In this document: positions 45,996-53,452 of the stretch, in pieces
Layout: each line of letters starts with the position of its first letter
How positions within the stretch are numbered: position 1 is the stretch's first letter
Notes under the pieces: generated by a model
The model's database searches: none
What the model saw: only the letters and a program-made list of their open reading frames with translations
What the model was told of the DNA's origin: nothing
Made by a program: the position numbers and the translations under genes
NCBI RefSeq assembly: GCF_018119405.1
Contig: NZ_JAGPWC010000002.1
Span: forward strand, 1 to 64,000
DNA length: 64,000 nt
Direction: 5' to 3'
Origin: Massilia sp. ST3
Lineage (GTDB): Bacteria > Pseudomonadota > Gammaproteobacteria > Burkholderiales > Burkholderiaceae_D

Positions 45996-46024
45996 GATAA
46001 ATAGTCTACATTTTTCTATTCATC
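45996..46024. promoter_or_regulatory. LysR-type binding site between the LysR gene and hmgA
   Basis: GATAAATAG, 11 bases, CTATTCATC: nine-base arms pairing at eight of nine positions around a spacer of 11, containing the T-N11-A pattern of LysR boxes. It lies 87 bp before hmgA and 77 bp before the lysR start, in the expected place. Confidence 0.7.
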
Positions 46025-46110
46025 TCGTAAAACGGCTTGAATTCTTCTAGAGTGAGCGCCAACACGATTTCGCATCGCCGTCCCAAAGTTTTTGCCAGGA
46101 GAATTCCAGC

Positions 46111-47430
46111 ATGAGCCAGCCCATTGGCCAACTTACAGGTCAAAGCACCGGCTACCAGTCCGGTTTCGGTAACGAGTTCGCCACCGAGGCCCTGCCCGGC
46201 GCCCTGCCGCGGCACCGCAATTCGCCGCAGCGCGTGGCCCATGGCCTGTACGCCGAGCAGATTTCCGGCACCGCCTTCACGGCGCCGCGCAGCCATAACC
46301 GCCGTTCCTGGCTGTACCGCATCCGCCCGGCCGCCGTGCACGGCAGCTTCGCGCCCATGGACACGGGCCGCATCGTGAGCCGCTTCGACACCCCGGCCCC
46401 GCCCGACCAGATGCGCTGGAGCCCCCTGCCCATGCCGGATGCGCCCACCGACTTCATCGAAGGCTGGGTCACCATGGCCGGCAACGGTTCGCCGGAAACC
46501 ATGAGCGGCTGCGCCATCCACCTGTACGCCGCCAACCGCTCGATGGAAGGCCGCTATTTCTACAACGCCGACGGCGAGCTGCTGGTCGTACCCCAGCACG
46601 GCCGCCTGTCCATCGCGACCGAACTGGGCCTGGTGGAGGTGGAACCCCAGGAAATCGCCGTGATCCCGCGCGGCGTGCGCTTCGCGGTGAGCCTGCCGGA
46701 CGGCCAGGCGCGCGGCTACATCTGCGAGAACTTCGGCGCCCTGCTCCAGCTGCCCGACATGGGCCCGATCGGCTCCAACGGCCTGGCCAACCCGCGCGAC
46801 TTCCTGACCCCGGTGGCCCGGTACGAGGACGTCGAAGGCGACTTCGAGCTGGTGGCCAAGTTCTGCGGCCGCCTGTGGCGCGCAGCGATCGGCCATTCGC
46901 CGCTGGACGTGGTGGCCTGGCACGGCAACTACGCCCCCTATAAATACGACCTGCGCCACTTCAACACCATCGGTTCGATCAGCTACGACCACCCGGACCC
47001 GTCGATCTTCCTGGTGCTGCAGGCGCCGAGCGACACCCCGGGCGTGGACACCCTCGATTTCGTGATCTTCCCGCCGCGCTGGCTGGTGGGCGAGGACACC
47101 TTCCGCCCGCCCTGGTTCCACCGCAACGTGGCGAGCGAGTTCATGGGCCTGATCCACGGCGCCTACGACGCCAAGGCCGAAGGCTTCGTGCCGGGCGGCG
47201 CCAGCCTGCACAACTGCATGAGCGGCCACGGCCCGGACGCGGCTACCTTCGACAAGGCCAGCGGCGCCGACACCAGCCAGCCGCACAAGGTGCTCGATAC
47301 CATGGCCTTCATGTTCGAGACCCGCCATGTCATCGTGCCGACCGAGCATGCGCTGAATTCGCCGCAGCGCCAGGGCGACTACCAGCAATGCTGGGCGGGC
47401 ATCCGTAAATATTTCCGACCGGAACAGTAG
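46111..47430 (+). CDS. hmgA: homogentisate 1,2-dioxygenase
   Basis: 439 residues, full length. N-terminal [18 protein letters not shown] is a hallmark. The iron site lies in [20 protein letters not shown] (His, Glu) and in [12 protein letters not shown] (His). It opens the homogentisate ring to maleylacetoacetate. No fahA or maiA gene is in the window, so the pathway's last steps are encoded elsewhere. Start ATG 46111 follows AGGAGAATTCC. Confidence 0.97.
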   Translation: MSQPIGQLTGQSTGYQSGFGNEFATEALPGALPRHRNSPQRVAHGLYAEQISGTAFTAPRSHNRRSWLYRIRPAAVHGSFAPMDTGRIVSRFDTPAPPDQMRWSPLPMPDAPTDFIEGWVTMAGNGSPETMSGCAIHLYAANRSMEGRYFYNADGELLVVPQHGRLSIATELGLVEVEPQEIAVIPRGVRFAVSLPDGQARGYICENFGALLQLPDMGPIGSNGLANPRDFLTPVARYEDVEGDFELVAKFCGRLWRAAIGHSPLDVVAWHGNYAPYKYDLRHFNTIGSISYDHPDPSIFLVLQAPSDTPGVDTLDFVIFPPRWLVGEDTFRPPWFHRNVASEFMGLIHGAYDAKAEGFVPGGASLHNCMSGHGPDAATFDKASGADTSQPHKVLDTMAFMFETRHVIVPTEHALNSPQRQGDYQQCWAGIRKYFRPEQ

Positions 47431-47473
47431 GCCATTCGTGTTCCGTTCGGCGGCCGGGCATGCGATGATGCAC

Positions 47474-47494
47474 GGCACGCCAGTGTGGCGTGCC
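47474..47494. terminator. hairpin after hmgA, possible terminator
   Basis: GGCACGCC, 5-base loop, GGCGTGCC: a perfect 8-bp stem 43 bp after the hmgA stop. It lacks a T-run on either side, so it is at most a weak or factor-assisted terminator. Confidence 0.35.
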
Positions 47495-47549
47495 CGGCAA
47501 CGGCCCGGATAGAGTCCGGACAAGGGCATCCGCCCCCTCAGCCTTTCCT

Positions 47550-48854
47550 ATGACAGACATATTGATCATCCTCGTTCTGATTCTGATGAACGGGGTGTTC
47601 GCCATGAGCGAGCTCGCGCTCGTCTCGGCAAAGCGCATGCGCCTGGAACGGCGCGCGGAAGAAGGCAGCCGCGGCGCGCGCGCCGCGCTCGACCTCTCCG
47701 ACAATCCCAGCCACTTCCTCTCCACCGTGCAGGTCGGGATCACCCTGATCGGCATCTTCAACGGCGCCTTCGGCGAGGCGTCCCTCGTGTCGCGCCTGGC
47801 CCCCGAATTCGAAGCCTACCCCGCGCTGGCCCCGTATGCGCGGGAGATCGCACTGGCCATCGTGGTGGTGGGCATCACCTTCGCCTCGATCATCCTGGGC
47901 GAACTGGTCCCCAAGCGCATCGCCATGCAGTACCCGGAGGCGATGGCGACCCTGATCGCCCAGCCGCTGCGCGTGCTGTCGACGCTGATGGCGCCCTTCG
48001 TCAAGGTGCTCTCGCTTACCACCGAGGCGATCGCGCGCCTGCTCGGCATCCGCGACGGCAAGGACGAGGCCCCCACCGAGGAAGACATCACCGGCATGAT
48101 CAAGGAAGGCACCGACGCCGGCGTGTTCGAGAAGACCGAATACGACATCGTCTCGCGCGCGCTGCGCCTCGACGACCGCCACCTGAAGGCCCTCATGACG
48201 CCGCGCGTCGACCTGGTGGTGCTGGACCTGGAAGCCGACCGCAAGGCCATCCTGGAACAGATCGCCGGCCATCCCTACAGCCGCTTCCCGGTGTACCGGG
48301 GCGACCGCGCCCACATCCTGGGCTACGTGATGGCGCGCGACCTGTTCGCCCAATCGGTGCGCCACGGCTCGCTCGACGCGGTCAACCTCGAAGCCGCCAT
48401 CCAGCCGCTGCTCTACGTGCCCGAGACCGTCAGCGCCATGGCCCTGCTGGAGCTGTTCAAGAAGAACCGCGCCGAGCTGGCCCTGATCGTCGACGAATAC
48501 GGCGACATCCAGGGCATGGTGACCCTGAGCGACGTGATGAGCGCCCTGGTGGGCGACGTCACCGTGATCGGCGAGGAACACGATCCCGACGCCGTCCAGC
48601 GCCAGGACGGCAGCTGGCTGCTGGACGGCGGCATGGCGCTGGACCGCTTCCGCGACCTGATGGAGACCCCGGTCCTGTTCCCCGACGAGGAGGACGGCGC
48701 CTACCATACGCTGGCCGGCTTCGTGCTCTACCAGCTGGGCTACATCCCCAAGGTGTCCGAGTTCTTCGACTGGCACGACTACCGCTTCGAGATCGTCGAC
48801 ATGGACGGCAACCGGATCGACCGGCTGCTGGTGTGCCGGCGCGGCGGACCGTAG
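47550..48854 (+). CDS. CNNM/CorC-type membrane protein (hemolysin family) with CBS domains
   Basis: 434 residues. An N-terminal DUF21/CNNM transmembrane domain with four helices (NGVFAMSELALVSAKRMRLE, TLIGIFNGAFGEAS, ITFASIILGELVPKRIA), a CBS pair (LKALMTPRVDLVVLDLEADR, PYSRFPVYRG; AELALIVDEYGDIQGMVTLS) and a C-terminal CorC_HlyC domain. Families of this layout take part in Mg/Co efflux. The start ATG at 47550 puts the TM first. The stop codon TAG lies inside the GTAGGG of repeat copy C. Confidence 0.9.
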   Translation: MTDILIILVLILMNGVFAMSELALVSAKRMRLERRAEEGSRGARAALDLSDNPSHFLSTVQVGITLIGIFNGAFGEASLVSRLAPEFEAYPALAPYAREIALAIVVVGITFASIILGELVPKRIAMQYPEAMATLIAQPLRVLSTLMAPFVKVLSLTTEAIARLLGIRDGKDEAPTEEDITGMIKEGTDAGVFEKTEYDIVSRALRLDDRHLKALMTPRVDLVVLDLEADRKAILEQIAGHPYSRFPVYRGDRAHILGYVMARDLFAQSVRHGSLDAVNLEAAIQPLLYVPETVSAMALLELFKKNRAELALIVDEYGDIQGMVTLSDVMSALVGDVTVIGEEHDPDAVQRQDGSWLLDGGMALDRFRDLMETPVLFPDEEDGAYHTLAGFVLYQLGYIPKVSEFFDWHDYRFEIVDMDGNRIDRLLVCRRGGP

Positions 48855-48962
48855 GGTGGGCGGGTTCCCCACCCGCGCGGTGATCGTTGGCGGCTCCGAT
48901 ATCGGGCTCGCTGATCTCGCTGCCAAGCATCACCGCGTCGGCGGAAAACCCGCCGACCCTAC
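48851..48962 (-). repeat. dispersed palindromic element, copy C
   Basis: Begins GTAGGGTGGGCGGG and ends GCCGACCCTAC. Read on the minus strand the core (GCGGTGAT, GCGAGATCA, CGGAGCC) matches copy D, so this copy is inverted relative to D. Its arm hairpins have changed sequence but stay paired. It supplies the stop codon of the CorC-type gene and ends nine bases before the ATG of the next gene. Confidence 0.85.
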
Positions 48963-48971
48963 GCTGCGCTA

Positions 48972-49784
48972 ATGGATTCGCTCGCCTTCGGCCCCTTCGT
49001 CATCCCGTTCCAGGCTGCCCTGAGCGTCGGCGCGATCCTGCTCGCCACCACCGTGGCCGACTGGTTCCACCGCCGCCGCGGCCTGGATGCAGGCCCGGTG
49101 CTGTGGAAGATGATCATCGCCGGCTTCATTGCCGCGCGCGCCGTCTTCGTGCTGCGCCACCATGACCTCTACGCCGCCGCGCCGCTGGGCGCGCTGGACT
49201 TCCGCGACGGCGGTTTCGAGGCCACGGCCGGCCTGCTCGCCGCCTGCGTGATCGGCGCGGAACTGGTGCGCCGCCATGCGGCCCTGCGCCGGCCGCTGCT
49301 GGTATCGTCGCTGGCCGGCGTCGCCCTGTGGCTGGGCGGCGCCCTGCTCGGCCAGGCCCTGGCGCCGGCCAGCGCCCCGCTGCCCGAGCTCACGGTGCGC
49401 CGCCTGGACGGCGGCGAAGTTTCCTTGCACAGTTTCAAAGGCCGTCCACTTGTGGTCAACCTGTGGGCCACCTGGTGTCCGCCCTGCCGCCGCGAGATGC
49501 CGACCTTCGGCCAGGCCCAGCGGAGCCACCCGGAAGTCGGCTTCGTCTACGTGAACCAGGGCGAATCGGCCGAGACGGTGGCGCGCTTCCTGGCGGCGCA
49601 GGGCTTGCAACTCAGCAACGTCGTGCTGGATCCCGCCGGCCGGCTGGCGGCCCGCACCGGGGCCGCGGGCTACCCGACCACCCTGTTCTACAACGCCTCC
49701 GGACGCTTGCGCATGCGCCACGTCGGCGAGCTCTCCGAGGCGACCCTGCGCGACAAGCTGGCCGCGCTGGCCAGGCAGCGCTGA
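48972..49784 (+). CDS. Lgt-like membrane domain fused to a TlpA-type thioredoxin
   Basis: 270 residues. The first 130 form four or so membrane helices with the outline of a prolipoprotein diacylglyceryl transferase N-terminus (LAFGPFVIPFQAALSVGAIL, GFIAARAVFVLRHHDLYAAA, GGFEATAGLLAACVIGAELV) but too short to be an active Lgt. The C-terminal 140 are a TlpA/ResA-like thioredoxin with WATWCPPC. It is probably a periplasmic thiol-disulfide reductase tethered by an Lgt-derived anchor. It precedes the persulfide dioxygenase gene by 78 bp. Confidence 0.85.
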   Translation: MDSLAFGPFVIPFQAALSVGAILLATTVADWFHRRRGLDAGPVLWKMIIAGFIAARAVFVLRHHDLYAAAPLGALDFRDGGFEATAGLLAACVIGAELVRRHAALRRPLLVSSLAGVALWLGGALLGQALAPASAPLPELTVRRLDGGEVSLHSFKGRPLVVNLWATWCPPCRREMPTFGQAQRSHPEVGFVYVNQGESAETVARFLAAQGLQLSNVVLDPAGRLAARTGAAGYPTTLFYNASGRLRMRHVGELSEATLRDKLAALARQR

Positions 49785-49862
49785 GCTTCCAGCCGGGCAC
49801 GGCCGTGCTTTCCAGCGGCGGTGACTTGTGGTACAACATCGGCCGCCACCGAGGAGAGCCGC

Positions 49863-50564
49863 ATGCAAGTCAACCCGATCCAGCTGTTCGACGCCGAGTC
49901 GTCCACCTACACCTACATCCTGGTGTCGCCCGACAGCCGCGACGCTGTCATCATCGACCCGGTCGACCGCCACATGGAGCGCGACCTGGCGCATATCGAA
50001 CGCCTCGGCCTGCACCTGACCCACGTGCTGGAAACCCATGTGCACGCAGACCACGTGACCTCGGCCGGCAAACTGCATGCATTGACCGGGGCCAAGGCCT
50101 GCGTGCCGAGCGGCTGCGGCGTGCCGCCGGCGCAAGTCCAGCTCAACGACGGCGACCTGATCCGCTTCGGCGGGCGCGAGCACATCGCCGTGATCCATAC
50201 CCCCGGCCACACGGCGGGCAGCATGTGCTACCTGTGGCGCGGCAACCTGTTCACCGGCGACACCCTGCTGATCGACGGCTGCGGCCGTACCGACTTCCAG
50301 AGCGGCAGCGCCGAGGCCCTGTACGACAGCGTCACCGGCAAGCTCTTCACCCTGGACGACGCCACCCGGGTCTGGCCCGGCCACGACTACAAGGGCCAGT
50401 CGGTCTCGACCATCGGCTGGGAGCGCCGCCACAACGCGCGCCTGGCGAACCGCGAGCGCGCCGACTTCGTCGCCGTGATGGCCGCCCTGAACCTGCCGCG
50501 CCCGAAACTGATGGACATCGCCGTGCCCGCCAACCAGAACCTGGGGCTGGCCCACAGCGTCTGA
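49863..50564 (+). CDS. ETHE1-like persulfide dioxygenase (metallo-beta-lactamase fold)
   Basis: 233 residues. MBL-fold iron ligands: ETHVHADHVTSAGKL, HTPGHTAGSMCY and GDTLLIDGCGRTDFQSG, the last being characteristic of ETHE1/PDO proteins. They oxidise glutathione persulfide to sulfite. The start ATG at 49863 follows GAGGAGAGC; an ATG at 49821 lies upstream without support. Neighbouring TlpA thioredoxin suggests a thiol/sulfur stress context. Confidence 0.92.
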   Translation: MQVNPIQLFDAESSTYTYILVSPDSRDAVIIDPVDRHMERDLAHIERLGLHLTHVLETHVHADHVTSAGKLHALTGAKACVPSGCGVPPAQVQLNDGDLIRFGGREHIAVIHTPGHTAGSMCYLWRGNLFTGDTLLIDGCGRTDFQSGSAEALYDSVTGKLFTLDDATRVWPGHDYKGQSVSTIGWERRHNARLANRERADFVAVMAALNLPRPKLMDIAVPANQNLGLAHSV

Positions 50565-50688
50565 GCGGCGGCGCCGGCCGGGCCGCTCGTTACACTTCGC
50601 AAACGCACCTTTTTGGCGCGACCGCGTTATGATGGGTGCATCGCCTTCCCGCGCACGACTGCGTCGTTGCAGAAAGACCGGAGGACTT

Positions 50689-53070
50689 GTGAAGCGCGCA
50701 CCCATCCCGCTGGCGGCATGCGCCGTCGATCCTGACGGCACCATCCTCAGGTGGAGCCGCGCCTGCGAGCAGTTCACCGGCTACCCGGCCGCCGAGGTCC
50801 GGGGCAAGGCCGTGCAAGACCTTCTCCTTTTCGATTCTCCCCGCGGCGCCACGGTCTCGATCGCCACCCGCGCGGATACGGCGGCTCTCGCCGAACTCGT
50901 ATGCGCCGACGGCCGCAAGCTGCCCGTCCGGGTGACGGTATCGCCCGAATCCCTCGACCAGGAAGGCGGCCAGAACTTCAGCCTCGTCATGCTGCCGGTC
51001 GAACCGCTGCCGCCGCGTCCCGCGCTCATCCGCGAACTGCCGATCGGCGACATCATCGAGGATCTCCCCTGCGTCTTCTACGTGATCGACGAGACCGGCC
51101 ACCTGATGCTCTGGAACCGCTTGCTGCAGGACGCGCTCCAGCGTACACCCGAAGAACTTCATTGCACCGAGGTCAAGTATTTCTATGACGAGGAGATACG
51201 GGGCGAGGTGGCCCAATTCTTCATCGACGCCCTGGCACACGGGGAATCGACCCACGAGGCGGACCTGGTGGGTAAGTACGGGCGGCGTGCGACCTACATG
51301 TTTCATTGCTGCCGGACATACCTAGCAGGCAAACCCTGCATTTTCGGCACCGGCCTCGACATTTCGGCCCGCAAACAGGTCGAACACGGGCTGCGGGTGC
51401 GCGAACGCGCCCTGTACTCGAGCGTGAACGCCATCGTGATCACGGTCTGCGACAATGGCAACCACCTCATCGAGTACGTCAATCCCGCCTTTGAACAGAT
51501 CACAGGATATATGCTCGAAGAAATCAAGGGCCGCGACCCGCGCTTCATGCGGGTGGAGGGCTGCGATGTCCACGAACACGAGCGCATCCGCAGCGCACTC
51601 AAGCGCAAGGAAAGCGTACGCTCGGTGCTGCGCAATGCGCGCAAGAACGGCGAGATCTTCTGGAACGACCTGCGCATCGACCCGGTGGCGACCGTCGATG
51701 GCGACGTCACGCATTTTGTCGCCGTGATCAGCGACGTCACGGAGGCGCGCCATTACGAGCGGCGCCTTCACCACCTGGCCCACCACGATCCGCTCACCGG
51801 CCTGGCCAACCGCACCCTTCTGCTCGACCGGCTTCGATTCGCGGTCGATTTCTCGGTGCGCCATGGGGTCACTGGCGCCCTCGCCTTCCTCGATCTCGAC
51901 AATTTCAAGCACATCAACGACAACTTCGGCCACGACGCCGGCGACGCCGTGCTGCGCGAGATCGCGGAGCGCCTGCGCACCACCATGCGCGAAGACGACC
52001 TGGTGGCGCGCATCGGGGGAGATGAATTCGTGCTCCTGATCCACGAACAGCCGACCCAGCGGCACGTGGGCGACCTGCTCGAGCGGGTGAGGCGCAGCGT
52101 GAGCGCCCCCGTCCTGGTGGGGGGCCGCGAAATCATTCCCGGCACCAGCATCGGCGTCAGTCTCTTTCCCCAGGACGGCGACAACGTCGACCGCGTGATG
52201 CGCGCCGCCGACGCCGCGATGTACCACGCCAAGTCCCTCGGCAAGAACAATATCCAGTTCTACTCGGCCGAACTGGGCCAGGCCATGCACCAGCACCTGC
52301 TGCTCCAGGCTAGCCTCAGCCGTGCAATCCGGAATGACGAAATGGTGCTCGGCTACCAACCCAAGGTCGACCTGCGCACCGGCAAGGTTATCGGCGCTGA
52401 AGCACTGGTGCGGTGGAACCGGCCCGAGCACGGGGAACAGCAACCGGACAGCTTCATTCCGATGGCCGAGGAAACCGGCCTGATTGTGCCGCTCGGCGAG
52501 TGGGTGATCCAGGAAGCCTGCCGCACCCTCAAGTCGCTGGCTGCGGCCGGCATTTGCGACCTGGTCATCTCGGTCAACCTCTCGGCGCGCCAACTGCGCC
52601 AGCGCGACTTTGCGAAACGCCTGGCCGCCACCCTGGGCCGCTACGGGGTGGCGCCGGAACACCTCGAACTCGAGGTCACCGAGAGCCAGCTGATGGACAA
52701 CCCGGCCGACGCCATGGACGCCCTCAAGCAACTCAAGGAACTGGGCGTGCGCCTGTCGATCGACGATTTCGGCACCGGCTACTCGAGCCTGAGCCACCTG
52801 CGCAAATTCCCGGTCGACTACATCAAGATCGACCGTTCCTTCCTGTCCGACCTGTATGCGGACGACCACGCCGTCATCCCGCGCGCCATCATTGCACTCG
52901 GGCACAACCTGCGCCTGCAGGTGGTGGCCGAGGGCGTGGAGACCGAAGAACAGCTGAGCTTCCTGCGCGACCATGGGTGCGACCAGATGCAGGGTTTTTA
53001 TTTCAGCCCGGCCATTCCCTGCGAACGCCTGAAGGACATGGTGCGCCGCGACACCCGCCTGAGCGCCTGA
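50689..53070 (+). CDS. PAS-GGDEF-EAL c-di-GMP turnover protein
   Basis: 793 residues, no membrane segment. Three PAS domains (about 5-110, 120-230, 240-360), a GGDEF domain with intact IGGDEF (about 443-447) and an I-site RxxD (REDD) five residues before it, and an EAL domain with intact AEALVRW, NLSARQLR, EVTESQL, DDFGTGYSS and AEGVET. Both enzymatic activities look possible. I prefer the GTG at 50689, which follows CGGAGGA; the ATGs at 50629/50632 fall within a TATGAT -10-like box (50628-50633). Confidence 0.92.
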   Translation: MKRAPIPLAACAVDPDGTILRWSRACEQFTGYPAAEVRGKAVQDLLLFDSPRGATVSIATRADTAALAELVCADGRKLPVRVTVSPESLDQEGGQNFSLVMLPVEPLPPRPALIRELPIGDIIEDLPCVFYVIDETGHLMLWNRLLQDALQRTPEELHCTEVKYFYDEEIRGEVAQFFIDALAHGESTHEADLVGKYGRRATYMFHCCRTYLAGKPCIFGTGLDISARKQVEHGLRVRERALYSSVNAIVITVCDNGNHLIEYVNPAFEQITGYMLEEIKGRDPRFMRVEGCDVHEHERIRSALKRKESVRSVLRNARKNGEIFWNDLRIDPVATVDGDVTHFVAVISDVTEARHYERRLHHLAHHDPLTGLANRTLLLDRLRFAVDFSVRHGVTGALAFLDLDNFKHINDNFGHDAGDAVLREIAERLRTTMREDDLVARIGGDEFVLLIHEQPTQRHVGDLLERVRRSVSAPVLVGGREIIPGTSIGVSLFPQDGDNVDRVMRAADAAMYHAKSLGKNNIQFYSAELGQAMHQHLLLQASLSRAIRNDEMVLGYQPKVDLRTGKVIGAEALVRWNRPEHGEQQPDSFIPMAEETGLIVPLGEWVIQEACRTLKSLAAAGICDLVISVNLSARQLRQRDFAKRLAATLGRYGVAPEHLELEVTESQLMDNPADAMDALKQLKELGVRLSIDDFGTGYSSLSHLRKFPVDYIKIDRSFLSDLYADDHAVIPRAIIALGHNLRLQVVAEGVETEEQLSFLRDHGCDQMQGFYFSPAIPCERLKDMVRRDTRLSA

Positions 53071-53164
53071 GCAGCCCGGCGCGGCGGCTGGCGTGCGGCT
53101 GCCTGCTGACGCGGCCGCTATACTCGGGCCATCGCCTTTTCAAGGCCTCGCGAAGGGATGGCGC

Positions 53165-53263
53165 ATGTTCCTGTTCTTCTCCAACAAGCTAGGCTGCCTC
53201 GGCTCGATCCTGGTGTCCGTCGTCCTGACCCTGCTGGTCCTGCTGTTCTTCGGCGTGTTCTAA
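53165..53263 (+). CDS. 32-residue single-pass membrane peptide
   Basis: An ORF of 32 codons: a short polar N-terminus with MFLFFSNKLGCLG, then a hydrophobic segment (ILVSVVLTLLVLLFFGVF) to the end. A GAAGGGA site lies nine bases upstream and a TATACT box at 53119-53124. Very similar short proteins, as far as I recall, occur in other Burkholderiales, but their function is unknown to me. Its translation start and hydrophobic character support it being real; I have no independent evidence of expression. Confidence 0.65.
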   Translation: MFLFFSNKLGCLGSILVSVVLTLLVLLFFGVF

Positions 53264-53313
53264 GGTTTGTCTTACTGAATCCCGGGACGATGAGATCATT
53301 GCTGGCGCAACCC

Positions 53314-53425
53314 GTAGGGTGGACGGGTCTCCCGTCCACGCGGTGATGGTTTGCGGCGAGATCATCCGGCACGAAAGCGGAGCCCTTAACTATCACCGCG
53401 TGGACGGGGAACCCGTCCACCCTAC
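53314..53425 (+). repeat. 112-bp dispersed palindromic element, copy D (reference copy)
   Basis: Begins GTAGGGTGGACGGG, ends CCCGTCCACCCTAC. Each end forms a hairpin of its own (GGACGGGtctCCCGTCC and GGACGGGgaaCCCGTCC) and an inner CGCGGTGAT pairs with ATCACCGCG. The core between is asymmetric (GCGAGATCATCCGG, then CGGAGCC), which fixes orientation. It lies between the small membrane peptide and the 3' end of the TonB-dependent receptor gene. Confidence 0.88.
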
Positions 53426-53452
53426 CGAAACGCGGCGAGTTCTAGAATAGCG

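Noticed and set aside
27126..53425. CRISPR array from repeated palindromes
   Set aside because: The copies are kilobases apart, differ in sequence and orientation, and no cas gene is present.
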